Position numbers and translations under genes: made by a program
Shown here: in pieces, positions 8,754-17,198 of the stretch
Layout: every line of letters starts with the position of its first letter
Position numbering within the stretch: position 1 is the first letter of the stretch
The notes under the pieces: model-generated
What the model saw: the letters and a program-made list of their open reading frames with translations, nothing else
What the model was told of the DNA's origin: nothing
Database searches by the model: none
Assembly (NCBI RefSeq): GCF_003430825.1
Contig: NZ_CP024047.1
Span: 3,038,001-3,102,000, forward strand
Direction: 5' to 3'
Length of the DNA: 64,000 bases
DNA from: Natrarchaeobaculum sulfurireducens
GTDB lineage: Archaea; Halobacteriota; Halobacteria; Halobacteriales; Natrialbaceae

Positions 8754-9626
8754 TCACTCGTAGGTGTTGACGAAGCCGCCGTCCCACAGCAGGTCATCGC
8801 CGTTGAGATGTTTGCCGTGCCGGGAAAGACCGAACGCGAACAGGTTTCCGGCTTCGACGGGCTCCATCATCTCCGAAGCCCGTGCCTGCCCGAGCATCAC
8901 GTCCTCGACGACCGCTCGCTCGGAGATTTCTCGTTCCCTGGCCGTATCAGCGATCTGGTCCAACACGAGCGGCGTCTTGACGTAGCCCGTACTGACCGAG
9001 AACGCCCGAATGTCGCCCTTTCCTTCCGCTGCGGTCGATTTGGTGAGCCCGCGAAGGCCGAATTTCATCGTGTTGTACGCGACCTTATCGCGGGTCACGT
9101 AGTGGCCGTGGACCGAGGCCATGTTGGCGATCGCACCGACGCCGTCGTCCGACTCCCGAATGTGCGGGAGCGCCAGTCGTGTCAGATACATCGGCGCACG
9201 GAGCATCACCCGGTAGATCAGGTCGAACGTCTCCATCGGGAACGACTCGATCGGCGAGATGTACTGCATCCCAGCGATATTCGCGACGTATCGGAGCTGT
9301 CCGGCGTCGGCAGCCGTCTCGACTAACGCCTCGATCTCGGCGTCGTCGGTCAGGTCACAGCCGACCGGCTCGAGACGACCTTCGATCTCGAGTTCCTCGC
9401 CTTTCTCGACGGTCTCGGAGAGGCCGTCCTCGTCGACGTCGGTCGCGACCGTCGTCAGGCCGTTAGCCGCCAGGACGAGCGCCGTCGCTCGACCGATACC
9501 CGAGGCCGCGCCGGTTACGATCGCGACGTTCTCCGGAGAGAACCGTGGATCGTCGAGTTGGTGGATCGCCTCAGCGGTGATCTCGGGCGGTTCGATACTA
9601 CTGTGAGTGTCGGATTCTTCGCTCAT
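8754..9626 (-). CDS. Short-chain dehydrogenase, 3-hydroxybutyrate dehydrogenase-like
   Basis: 290 residues. NAD(P)-binding TGAASGIGRAT at about residues 39-49, catalytic Ser in NMASVHGHY and YxxxK in YNTMK. The segment STGYVKTPLVLDQIADTARERE with the following VVEDVMLGQ closely resembles the substrate lid of bacterial D-3-hydroxybutyrate dehydrogenases, which oxidise 3-hydroxybutyrate to acetoacetate. A 35-residue N-terminal extension precedes the Rossmann fold. Likely first gene of the minus-strand unit with the four-helix protein (73-nt gap) and the symporter, consistent with import and oxidation of a hydroxy acid. Function is by motif resemblance. Confidence 0.8.
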   Translation of the reverse strand: MSEESDTHSSIEPPEITAEAIHQLDDPRFSPENVAIVTGAASGIGRATALVLAANGLTTVATDVDEDGLSETVEKGEELEIEGRLEPVGCDLTDDAEIEALVETAADAGQLRYVANIAGMQYISPIESFPMETFDLIYRVMLRAPMYLTRLALPHIRESDDGVGAIANMASVHGHYVTRDKVAYNTMKFGLRGLTKSTAAEGKGDIRAFSVSTGYVKTPLVLDQIADTAREREISERAVVEDVMLGQARASEMMEPVEAGNLFAFGLSRHGKHLNGDDLLWDGGFVNTYE

Positions 9627-9830
9627 CTAAATAGAGAGAGGGACGGGACGCCGGTCAAACGGGAGGTTGATATGTAACCACCGCCGCCGGTGACAATGGC
9701 TCACTGACCGCGTGGTCCCTCGAGGTCGGCACCGGAGACGACGCTCGCAGGTCCCACCGCGAGCGGACTGCGGCCGGCGTTCAACGTATGCACCAGTAGT
9801 CTTATTCGGACGATTTCGTATTACCTCAAC

Positions 9831-10316
9831 ATGGGTCGGCCACAAAACGCTCCACTATCGGGTCGACGAAGGGTTCTCCAGGCCAGTGGTGCCACCTTGG
9901 CTACTGCATTGGCTGGCTGTGTCGCTCGAGGAGACGACGACGACGCGGACGGAGAGAGACTCGATGGCGAGCCTGGTGACGGTCCACCGCCGGACCACGT
10001 CGAGATCACCGACCACGATCTCAGCCGGGCGCACATACGAGCCACGTGCACCTTCGAAGCCGGGCCAGGCGACAGGGAGAACAAGGTCCAGCGCAACATC
10101 GTCACTGGCACCGTCGCGAACGCCTCGGCAACACCGCTCGAGCGCGTCGTCGTCGACGCGACAGTCTACGACGAGTCAGAGACGAAACTGGGCACGTACT
10201 CAGATCAGACCGACACCCTCGATTCGATGGCCATCTGGGAGTTCGAGATTCTGGTTTTCGAGGAGGCCGACGATATCGAGACCTACGACGTCGAACTCGA
10301 GACGCTCGACTGGTAG
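9831..10316 (+). CDS. Tat-dependent lipoprotein with FxLyD-like domain
   Basis: 161 residues. Twin-arginine signal (SGRRRVLQASGATLATALAGC), with the lipobox cysteine in LAGC at about residue 31. An acidic linker follows (RGDDDDADGERLDGEPGD), typical for haloarchaeal surface lipoproteins. The rest has beta-rich segments such as RNIVTGTVANASATPLERVVVDATVYDE and the ending YDVELETLDW, a pattern matching the FxLyD domain of archaeal exported proteins. Role unknown; it should be anchored outside the membrane. Transcribed toward the asparaginase gene and divergent from the SDR at 9626. Confidence 0.82.
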   Translation: MGRPQNAPLSGRRRVLQASGATLATALAGCVARGDDDDADGERLDGEPGDGPPPDHVEITDHDLSRAHIRATCTFEAGPGDRENKVQRNIVTGTVANASATPLERVVVDATVYDESETKLGTYSDQTDTLDSMAIWEFEILVFEEADDIETYDVELETLDW

Positions 10317-10469
10317 GCGACGGACACCGGTAGGACGTGAACGTTCGCGACCGACACTACTCGCCGATATGGGGTGCTGAACGGCGTGTCTGGCACAACT
10401 GCGATACGGACCTCTAGGTACCGTTTCCGGCACAACCGTCACTCAGACAGTCCTACCGCGCGACGGAAT

Positions 10470-11459
10470 CTAGTCGGTCGTCACGACCCCTCGTTGGCGT
10501 TCGAACGCCTGTCGTACGTCCTCGAGAGTTTCGTACGCCGACAGCGCCAGCCCGAGCTTGATCCGTGCCTTCCACGGCGGTAGATCACCAGCTGGGATCG
10601 TCCCGTGGTCCCGGAGCGTCCGGCTACCGCCAGGGCCGCCGTAGCGCGCCGAGACGGCACCGTCGTAACAGCGCGTGGCGACGACGACCGGGATACCTGC
10701 GTCGATGGCATCGGCGACGGCGTCGCCGAGTTCGGGCGTCGTGTTCCCGATACCGCTGGCCGCAAGGACGAGTCCGTCGACACCGTCCGCGACGGCGCGC
10801 TCGAGTTGTCGGTCGTCGACGGCCAGCCCACTGGGGAGTATTTCGACCCGAGCCGTCGTCTCGACGGCCGGGAGCGAGACCGACTCACTGTGTGGCTCAC
10901 GCCGAAGCGCTACTCCGTCGGCCGTGACCTCGGCGACGGGGCCCGCGTCGGGTGAGGCGTAGCCCTCCGGTCGCCCCGCCCGAGCTTTCGTCACCCACCG
11001 AGCCGCATGAACGAGATCGCCGAAGGCAACGTAGGCACCGTCCGTGAATCGGTCGTCGGCCGCCACGCGAACCGCCTGCAAGAGGTTCGCTGGCCCGTCC
11101 GCGCTCGGCGCGTCGGCGGGTCGCTGCGCACCGGTGAACACGATCGGCACCGGCGCGTCGACCACCAGATCGAGGTAGTACGCCGATTCCTCCATCGTGT
11201 CGGTACCGTGGGTGACGACGACGCCGTCGACGCCGTCGTCAGCTGCCCGGTCGACGGCGGCTGCGAGCGACGCGATATCTGAAAACGAGAGGTGAAAACT
11301 CAGTTGATCACAGACAGACTCGACGTCGACGGTCGCAACGGCCTCGAGTTCGGGAACGGCAGCGACGAGGTCGTCACCGGCTTTCGAGGGCGTCGCCCCC
11401 TGTGGTCCAGCCGTCGACGCGATCGTTCCACCGGTGCTGAGCACGCGAACGTGTGGCAT
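10470..11459 (-). CDS. ansA: L-asparaginase (type I/II fold)
   Basis: 329 residues. Hydrolyses asparagine to aspartate and ammonia. First catalytic threonine in STGGTIAST at residues 8-16, second in THGTDTMEES at about residue 85, then FTGAQRPADAPSADGPANLLQA, a conserved family block. No signal peptide, so cytoplasmic. It lacks the N-terminal Tudor-like domain of GatD, also present in this window, so it is a free asparaginase rather than an amidotransferase subunit. Convergent with the lipoprotein gene to the left; 94 nt from the GNAT gene on the same strand. Confidence 0.92.
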   Translation of the reverse strand: MPHVRVLSTGGTIASTAGPQGATPSKAGDDLVAAVPELEAVATVDVESVCDQLSFHLSFSDIASLAAAVDRAADDGVDGVVVTHGTDTMEESAYYLDLVVDAPVPIVFTGAQRPADAPSADGPANLLQAVRVAADDRFTDGAYVAFGDLVHAARWVTKARAGRPEGYASPDAGPVAEVTADGVALRREPHSESVSLPAVETTARVEILPSGLAVDDRQLERAVADGVDGLVLAASGIGNTTPELGDAVADAIDAGIPVVVATRCYDGAVSARYGGPGGSRTLRDHGTIPAGDLPPWKARIKLGLALSAYETLEDVRQAFERQRGVVTTD

Positions 11460-11553
11460 ATACTGGAGATACGACTCGAACTACTTCGTTCGTCCGTCTC
11501 GGCCGGAACCCCGAACGTCCGCTTCGACACCAACACAGGGACCGGAGCGGGGC

Positions 11554-12060
11554 CTAGAGCGCGCGTTCCATCTCGTACTCGCCTCGGTCACGCAAGGTGA
11601 TCTCGAATCCGGCCGACCGGTAGAGGTTCATCGCGATCCGGTTCGATCGTGAGACGGAAAGCCAGACGTGGGACAACCCGTTCGCCTGACCGAGACCGAG
11701 CAGGCACCGAATAAGCTGGGTTCCGATACCGGCTGCCTGGTACGCCGGACGGACGAAAATGGCGAGCTCAGACGTTTCGTCGTACGGAATCAACACGGCG
11801 TGGCCGACCACCGTCTCTCCGTGTCGGGCGACGACGTTCAGGCCGTCTTGGAGGAGGTCGTCAACCCAGGTTCGGACGCGGTGTTCCTGTCTGGGCGGGA
11901 CCCCCTGTGAGCGTGAGTCGGTGTCGAAGTGACCGTACATCTCTACCAGTGGCGCAGCACCACCGGTATACTCGCGTACGGTTACGTGACGCTCCTCACG
12001 ATCGACGAACGATTTCGATGGACGTGGAAGCTGTGGCCGCGAATCGGTGCCAGAGGCCAT
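11554..12060 (-). CDS. GNAT family N-acetyltransferase
   Basis: 168 residues. The acetyl-CoA binding motif A is seen as LAIFVRPAYQAAGIGTQLIRCLL (about residues 103-125; family pattern Q/RxxGxG/A), followed by the hydrophobic SHVWLSVSRSNRIAMNLYRSAGF block that ends GNAT domains. About 40 residues precede the domain, with arginine-rich composition; no in-frame ATG or GTG lies closer, so I keep the upstream start. Substrate unknown. Confidence 0.85.
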   Translation of the reverse strand: MASGTDSRPQLPRPSKSFVDREERHVTVREYTGGAAPLVEMYGHFDTDSRSQGVPPRQEHRVRTWVDDLLQDGLNVVARHGETVVGHAVLIPYDETSELAIFVRPAYQAAGIGTQLIRCLLGLGQANGLSHVWLSVSRSNRIAMNLYRSAGFEITLRDRGEYEMERAL

Positions 12061-12416
12061 ATCCCTAGTTGGACCACAGTGGGCCTAAGGATACCTCGCG
12101 TTCCCGGTTGCTGGGACTGATCCGCTACGGCAACAGACTGGTAGCTGCCGGGGAGCGAGTTCCGGACAGCAGCTGCGACGAAAGGTAGTGGCCTCGGCGC
12201 CTTCGGGTAGATCGTCACCGGATGCGAGGAACGGGAACATCCCGTCCGGCCCCTACACCCTCGGCACCGCAGTTCTTCGTCATCGGCCAGCCTGTACGTT
12301 AGTCACGACTCCTCAAGAACGTTGCCGTCGTGCAGGCCGTGTCGGTCTACACTGCCGACCTCGAGCGAAAGCCCGATCTCGGGTCGAGGGATCAGTGCCG
12401 AGGACAGTCGGCCGAT
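12061..12416. other. Intergenic stretch, nothing recognisable
   Basis: 356 nt between the start of the GNAT gene and the end of the pentapeptide-repeat gene. Open frames here are short, arginine-rich and without motifs. I see no RNA gene or clear hairpin; the right-hand part presumably carries the 3' end signal of the lipoprotein gene and the left-hand part the GNAT promoter. Confidence 0.5.
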
Positions 12417-13298
12417 TCAGCGGCCCTCGCCGGGAGGTGTGCCGCCGTCGTGCCAGGTCGCATCGGTCAGATCGACGTCAGAGAGCGTCGTACTCTGGAG
12501 GGATGCCCCCTCGAGATTCGCCGCCGAGAGGTCGGCTCCCGTGAGATTAGCTGCCGTAAGGTCCGCGTCCGAAAGATCCGCCCCAGAGAGATCGGCGTCC
12601 GACAGATCCGAACGCGAGAGGTCGGCTCCGGCGAGGTCCGTCCCGGAGAGGTCGATCCCCGAAAGGTCCTCCTCTGCGAGGTCGACACTCCCGACGGTCG
12701 CGCCCGTGATCGTCGCGTCCGCGAAGGTCGTCTCCTCGAGAGTCGCCCCCGAGAGGTCGGCACCCGTGAGATCCGTGTCGTCGAAGAGAGCTGCCGAGAG
12801 GTCGGCATCCGTCAGATCGGCTTCCGAGAGGTCGGCTCCCGAAAAGTCAGTCTCGGAGAGCTCGGCGCCGACGAACGTGACATTCGAGAGGTCGACGTCC
12901 GAGAAGTCGACATCGGTGAACGACACACCGGTAAAGTCGGCCCCGCGGACGTCCGCAACGGTGAGCACGCTCGGCAGGACGGCGGCGTCAGTGAGTTCAG
13001 CGCCGGTGAGATCAGCGTCCTCGAGGTCCGCGAGAAAGAGATCGGCAGCCGACAGATCGGCGTCCGAGAGAGTCGCACCGGCGAGGTCGGCTCGAGCGAG
13101 ATCACAACCCGACAGGTCGGCGCCGGCGAGGTCGGCACCAGGTTCGATCGAGTGACCGTTACACTCGGTTGGTCGATCATCACCTCGCACCCCGAGACAC
13201 CCCGACAGTACCCCAAAACTGGCTACAGTGGCCGCAAGCGAAGTTCGCCTCAACAGGCGTCGTCTGGTCGTCACATCGTCGGGTCCGTTTGCACACAT
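12417..13298 (-). CDS. Exported pentapeptide-repeat lipoprotein
   Basis: 293 residues. TTRRRLLRRTSLAATVASF is a twin-arginine signal and LSGC at about residues 31-34 is the lipobox. From residue 50 to 285 the protein is an almost unbroken run of A(D/N)LSX-type pentapeptides, roughly 45 of them, predicted to form a right-handed beta-helix outside the cell. The core position is Leu in most repeats, with Phe, Thr or Val repeats (DFT, DVDFSD, VTFVG) grouped near the middle. Function not evident; cytoplasmic members such as DNA gyrase mimics are different in location. Codon repetition makes the opposite strand appear open as well, but the signal peptide and repeats identify this strand. Confidence 0.88.
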   Translation of the reverse strand: MCANGPDDVTTRRRLLRRTSLAATVASFGVLSGCLGVRGDDRPTECNGHSIEPGADLAGADLSGCDLARADLAGATLSDADLSAADLFLADLEDADLTGAELTDAAVLPSVLTVADVRGADFTGVSFTDVDFSDVDLSNVTFVGAELSETDFSGADLSEADLTDADLSAALFDDTDLTGADLSGATLEETTFADATITGATVGSVDLAEEDLSGIDLSGTDLAGADLSRSDLSDADLSGADLSDADLTAANLTGADLSAANLEGASLQSTTLSDVDLTDATWHDGGTPPGEGR

Positions 13299-13932
13299 GG
13301 TGAGTGGAGGGCTCGTCCGTCATCGAAAGACGACGCGCGTCTATCAAGTCTTTTGTGATCGAACCGCGGCCGGTCAGTTCGACGACGCTCGCCGAAACGG
13401 CGCGCTCGAGCCGCTACGTTCGGTAGAACAGTTCCGAACCGAACTCGCCACGCTCGAGGGCATGACGGGGTCCAGGGGTCGATGGTGATCGAGTCGACCG
13501 TGGCACGGTGGCCCACGTGCGCCCCCGAACTCCGACCGTCCACGGTATGTAGACGGCATCGGACATACCAGTGGATAGTCAACAAAATCCTCCCCTACTC
13601 ACGTAGGTTCAGTCGTGTTCGACCGCTGGGGATCGATACCGCCCAGATAACTATCTGATGAGATAGCAGTAAATAAAACATATATGACGATATTATGCTA
13701 CATGACATGAGACATATAACTTTCGAGACTGAGCGATCGGAATAGGCCGCATTCGTCTCGAGGGAGTAGATTTCAGACGATCGTATCATCCAGATCGGTT
13801 GATCGAACGAAGGTGCGAAAGACGAAAGGAACGGCCGCAAAGCCGAGCGAGTAACCAATCGTGTGCTCGAGAAGTGAGCGTTCAGGTAGACAGAGATAGT
13901 AACATATTCTGATGCTTACCGACTCATGGCAA
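13299..13932. other. Long intergenic stretch, partly AT-rich
   Basis: 634 nt without a convincing gene. Positions about 13640-13740 are strongly AT-rich (runs such as TAAATAAAACATATATG) against a GC-rich background. Short frames at 13300-13585 show no motif. The region joins the pentapeptide gene to two decayed acyl-CoA dehydrogenase fragments, so it may itself be relict DNA. Confidence 0.5.
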
Positions 13933-14116
13933 CTACGATATACGATCTGCGATGATGTTCTTCTGAATCTCGCTCGTACCCTCGTAGACCTTCGTGATGC
14001 GGGCATCTCGGTAGTTACGCTTGGCGGGGTAGTCGGTCACGTAGCCCGAGCCACCGTAGACTGGATACCCTCGTCGACGACCTCGACCGAAATTTCAGAG
14101 GCGAACAGCTTCGCCA
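13933..14116 (-). pseudogene. Acyl-CoA dehydrogenase C-terminal fragment, frameshifted
   Basis: Read on the minus strand from 14116, the DNA encodes [19 protein letters not shown], then after a one-base loss near 14060 continues as [39 protein letters not shown] and a stop at 13933. These are the last 60 or so residues of a short-chain acyl-CoA dehydrogenase, including the catalytic-region YEGTSEIQ motif. Restoring one C between 14060 and 14061 would rejoin the frames. The N-terminal 300 residues are absent. Not expected to make an enzyme. Confidence 0.85.
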
Positions 14117-14126
14117 TACTCGACTA

Positions 14127-14432
14127 CTTCGCGGCGACGTCCTCACCGAGAAGTTCTCGCTGCGAGCCTCTGTCACGGACGAGATCGACTTCGATGACGC
14201 CGACGCTCCCGAGGAGAACGTGCTCCCGGAGTCGGGGATGAAGGGGCCGCCGTCCTGTCTCACACAGGCCCGCATCGCTCGCGGGATGATCGGCAGTCGC
14301 AGCATGATGACTGACTACTCGCCGATGTGCCACACGGCGAACCTCGAGCCGGGCCACACCGACGAGGGAGCCCACGACAGCAATACGCTCGTGCTCGACG
14401 AAGATCTGACCGGGATCACAGCCTACGAGTGA
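14127..14432 (+). pseudogene. Glutaryl-CoA dehydrogenase remnant with internal deletion
   Basis: An open frame ending at 14432 reads TEKFSLRASVTDEIDFDDA, PEENVLPESGMKGPPSCLTQ, AR, then IARGMIGSRSMMTDYSPMCH, and ends EGAHDSNTLVLDEDLTGITAYE. This matches glutaryl-CoA dehydrogenases from the KFSLRAS strand to the C-terminus (family: CLNNARYGI, then [48 protein letters not shown]). About 50 residues between SCLTQAR and IAR are missing, many conserved residues have changed, and the first 60% of the gene is absent. It abuts, head to head, the acyl-CoA dehydrogenase fragment on the other strand. Confidence 0.8.
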
Positions 14433-14529
14433 CGCTGGTCGTCAAAACCGGATTTCGGCCTCGGAAACGTTCGCGTGTGACAGGCCGTCACCGAAACAGT
14501 CTTCGGCGCCTCGCGGGAACGATCAGGCG

Positions 14530-15159
14530 ATGGACGAGGGGAACGCCAGTCCCGGCCCGAAACCGAAAGTCGTCCGGCTCATCGACCAGTACGACCTCGA
14601 GGGAGTCGGCGACGAACTCGAACGCCGCTGGAGCCATCCGGACGACCGCGAGAGCCTTCGATCGCTGGCCGACTGGTTCAACGAGCAACTCCTTCGAGCG
14701 GCGCTTTCCGAAGCCAGTGTGGATGTACTCTCCGAAGACGTTTCACGGCTGTACGCGATACTCACCGGCGACACGGGCAGTCGTGGCGAACGAACACAGA
14801 TCGGCCGCCGGCTCGAGCGCGAAGGCCTCGACGTGGACGCGATCACCGATACGTTCGTTTCCTACGGCGCGATCAGGTCGTATCTCGTCGGTCATCGGGG
14901 CGTCTCCCCACCGTCTGCGTCCGACGGAATCAACCGGGAGTCGACCGCACAGACCATCGAAGGACTCCGGCGGCGTACGGGGACGGTCACAGAGAACAAA
15001 CTCCAGCGGCTGCGAAAGACCGACGAACTACACCTCGGGCCACACCGCGTTCTGGTCGACGTTCAGGTCCTCTGTGAGGAGTGTGGAAAGCAGTACGAGA
15101 TCACCGGACTACTCGAGTCCGGAACCTGTGATTGTTTCGAGTCCGGCGAAACGTCGTAG
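14530..15159 (+). CDS. rdfA: Rod-determining factor RdfA
   Basis: 209 residues. The start PKPKVVRLIDQYDLEGVGDE, the internal RRLEREGLDVDAITDTFVSYGAIRSYL segment and the C-terminal zinc-ribbon-like LCEECGKQYEITGLLESGTCDCFESG are characteristic of haloarchaeal RdfA, a protein required for rod-shaped cells in Haloferax volcanii. The four cysteines (CxxC and CxC) near residues 177-203 suggest metal binding. Convergent with an SMC-like gene, the arrangement known for rdfA and sph3, and separated from it by a hairpin. Identification rests on resemblance plus the partner gene. Confidence 0.85.
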   Translation: MDEGNASPGPKPKVVRLIDQYDLEGVGDELERRWSHPDDRESLRSLADWFNEQLLRAALSEASVDVLSEDVSRLYAILTGDTGSRGERTQIGRRLEREGLDVDAITDTFVSYGAIRSYLVGHRGVSPPSASDGINRESTAQTIEGLRRRTGTVTENKLQRLRKTDELHLGPHRVLVDVQVLCEECGKQYEITGLLESGTCDCFESGETS

Positions 15160-15174
15160 ACTGGAATCGTTCAG

Positions 15175-15206
15175 AACCCATAACACCAGTACCAATGTTA
15201 TGGGTT
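15175..15206. terminator. Perfect inverted repeat between convergent rdfA and SMC-like gene
   Basis: Arms of 11 nt (AACCCATAACA at 15175-15185 and its exact complement at 15196-15206) enclose a 10-nt loop. It lies 16 nt after the rdfA stop codon and 19 nt from the stop of the SMC-like gene on the other strand. The stem is fairly AT-rich for this genome and has no T-run, so it may act as a bidirectional transcript end or 3' stabiliser rather than a bacterial-type terminator. Confidence 0.65.
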
Positions 15207-15224
15207 GGCCACCGTCGAGCGGCC

Positions 15225-17198
15225 TCAGATTTCTGAAATCCGGTCGTGAACGTCGTCGATCGCCGCCGCGTCCTCCGGGAGCAACGCGACGACGAGAAAG
15301 TCCGTGTACGATTCGAAGTACTCCACGAGGGCGGCGATCCGATTCGAATCGAGTGCCTCGAGCGAGTCCAGCAGCATGAACGGGACGACGTCGTACACCT
15401 CGTGGACGAGGTAGCCCGCAAGCGCGAAGATCAGACCCGTTACCTCGCGTTCGCTCTCGCTCAGATGCTCGATCGTGTCCTCGTAGGTCCGCCCATCCTC
15501 AGTGCTCCGAACGATATGGAGATCGAACGTAGTTCGTTCGACCGTCCGGCGTCCTTCACGGACGGTCTCACCGACCCGTTCGATCCAGATGCGCTCGATG
15601 TTCTCGTACTCGAGCACCTCGAGAACCGCGTCCATGTGTTTGTTGAACGAATCAACGGCCTCGCGTTCGATACGATCGATCCGAGTCCGCAGTTCTTCGA
15701 GTTCCTCGCGGATCTCGTCTCGTCGGTCACGAAGGCGGTCCTCATCGTCGAGTGTCGACTCGATCGTCTCGATCCGGCCGATCGTCGTCTCGAGGTCGCG
15801 TTCGAGACGGCCGAGCGAGAACTCGAGTTCGTTGGCCCGTCGGTTGAGGTCGAGGAGACTCTCCTCGTCTCTCTCGTCGTCGTCACCTTCCGCCTCGAGT
15901 TCGGATGCCTCCGCTTCGAGTCGCTCGATGTCGCCTTCTAACTCCTCACGGCGGTCCGAAAGATCCTCGAGACGGCGTTCGCGTCGTTCGATCTCGTCGG
16001 TGACGTCCGCGAGGCGACGTTCGATGTGTTCGCGTTGGTCGCGCGCCTGGTCGATCTCACGACGTTCCGACCGAAGCTCTTGAATGCGCTCTTCGAGGTC
16101 GTCGCGCTCGCTGAGCTTCGTCTCCTGAAGCGACCGGAGCCGGTCGATCGTCGATTCGATCTCGGATCGGTTCACTTCGCTCCCACAGGTCCAACACTGG
16201 ACGGACGCTTCGTCCTCGAGCAGCCGGTCGGTGACCTGACCATCACTCGAGTCGTCGGCATCGTCTGCCAGCAGCTCCCGAATTTCGGGATGTGCACCCT
16301 CGAGCATCTCCTCGTTGAACTGGACGATGCTCTGCAGTTGACTCACGACGCCGTCGATCGACTGCGATCGTCGCTGGAGCCGGTCGATCTCTTCGTCGAT
16401 GTCGGTTCGGTCGAGCGAGCCGGGCTCGGGGAGTTCCCCGAGATCGTCCTCGAGATCGTCGCGTTCCTGTCTGAGGGCGTCGAGACTCTCACGTTCGGTC
16501 TCGAGGTCGAACCGGACGTCGTCGAGGTCGGAGCGTCGTTCTCGTAGCGTGGTCAGTTTCTCGTCGAGTTCGGCGCGCTCCTCGCGCTCGTCGTCGGGCG
16601 TCTCGGCCGCCTCGATCTCCGCGGTGATCTCCTCGAGTTCGGCTCGTTTGTCCTCGATCTTGTTCTCGAGGTCAGTCCGCTCGCGCTCGAGCGCTGGCAG
16701 TTCGCCCTTCAATGACTCTAGTCGGTCAAGTTCGTCCGCCACGTCCTCTTTCTCAGCCGTGAGCAGCGTGATTTCGGCCTCGATCTCGTCGGTGTCGATC
16801 GGCCGAAGAATAATTTCGCGCAGGTCGTCGCCCGTGGTCACCGCCCGCCTGGCCGGATTCGACTCGAGCAAGAACGCAAAGAGTTCGGCCAGTTCCGGAT
16901 CCTCGAGGTAGGGCTCGCCACCCATCACGACGGTGCCGCCGTTTCGCTCCAGCGTGCGCCGGTACGTTTCCTCGCCCAGTTCGAGTTCGGCGCTGCCTGC
17001 TTCAGCGTCGGCTTTCAGCGAGGCAGATTCACCGCCGAGTCCGGCCATAAACGCTTGCAAAAGGGACGTCCGGTTGGTCGCATTTCGCCCCGCAAGAACG
17101 GTGACACCGGGCTCGAGTTCGACCGATGTCTCGTCGATACCGCCGATGTTTTGGGCCTGCAATCGCGCCTCTCGGGCGACTGGGTGCTGCGTAGCCAT
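15225..17198 (-). CDS. sph3: Archaeal SMC-like protein (Sph3-like, RdfA partner)
   Basis: 657 residues. ATPase head split across the termini: Walker A-like GRNATNRTS near residues 37-45 (Asn-Arg in place of the usual Gly-Lys), ABC signature HLSESEREVTGLIFALAG and Walker B VPFMLLDSLEALDS near residue 610. In between are two long coiled-coil stretches (about residues 145-290 and 345-540) around a single CWTCG motif near residue 337, which looks like a Rad50-type zinc hook, so two molecules could join through zinc. Neighbour of rdfA, with which the homologous sph gene is linked in other haloarchaea and implicated in cell shape. A TATA-like TTTATC lies about 30 nt before the ATG. Confidence 0.85.
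   Translation of the reverse strand: MATQHPVAREARLQAQNIGGIDETSVELEPGVTVLAGRNATNRTSLLQAFMAGLGGESASLKADAEAGSAELELGEETYRRTLERNGGTVVMGGEPYLEDPELAELFAFLLESNPARRAVTTGDDLREIILRPIDTDEIEAEITLLTAEKEDVADELDRLESLKGELPALERERTDLENKIEDKRAELEEITAEIEAAETPDDEREERAELDEKLTTLRERRSDLDDVRFDLETERESLDALRQERDDLEDDLGELPEPGSLDRTDIDEEIDRLQRRSQSIDGVVSQLQSIVQFNEEMLEGAHPEIRELLADDADDSSDGQVTDRLLEDEASVQCWTCGSEVNRSEIESTIDRLRSLQETKLSERDDLEERIQELRSERREIDQARDQREHIERRLADVTDEIERRERRLEDLSDRREELEGDIERLEAEASELEAEGDDDERDEESLLDLNRRANELEFSLGRLERDLETTIGRIETIESTLDDEDRLRDRRDEIREELEELRTRIDRIEREAVDSFNKHMDAVLEVLEYENIERIWIERVGETVREGRRTVERTTFDLHIVRSTEDGRTYEDTIEHLSESEREVTGLIFALAGYLVHEVYDVVPFMLLDSLEALDSNRIAALVEYFESYTDFLVVALLPEDAAAIDDVHDRISEI

Noticed and set aside
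12322-13358. Two long plus-strand open frames opposite the pentapeptide-repeat gene
   Set aside because: They mirror the codon repetition of the minus-strand gene; the minus-strand product has a Tat signal, lipobox and clear A(D/N)LSX repeats.
13271-13585. Possible 104-residue gene on the minus strand upstream of the pentapeptide gene
   Set aside because: No hydrophobic pattern, motif or promoter; composition like non-coding shadow.
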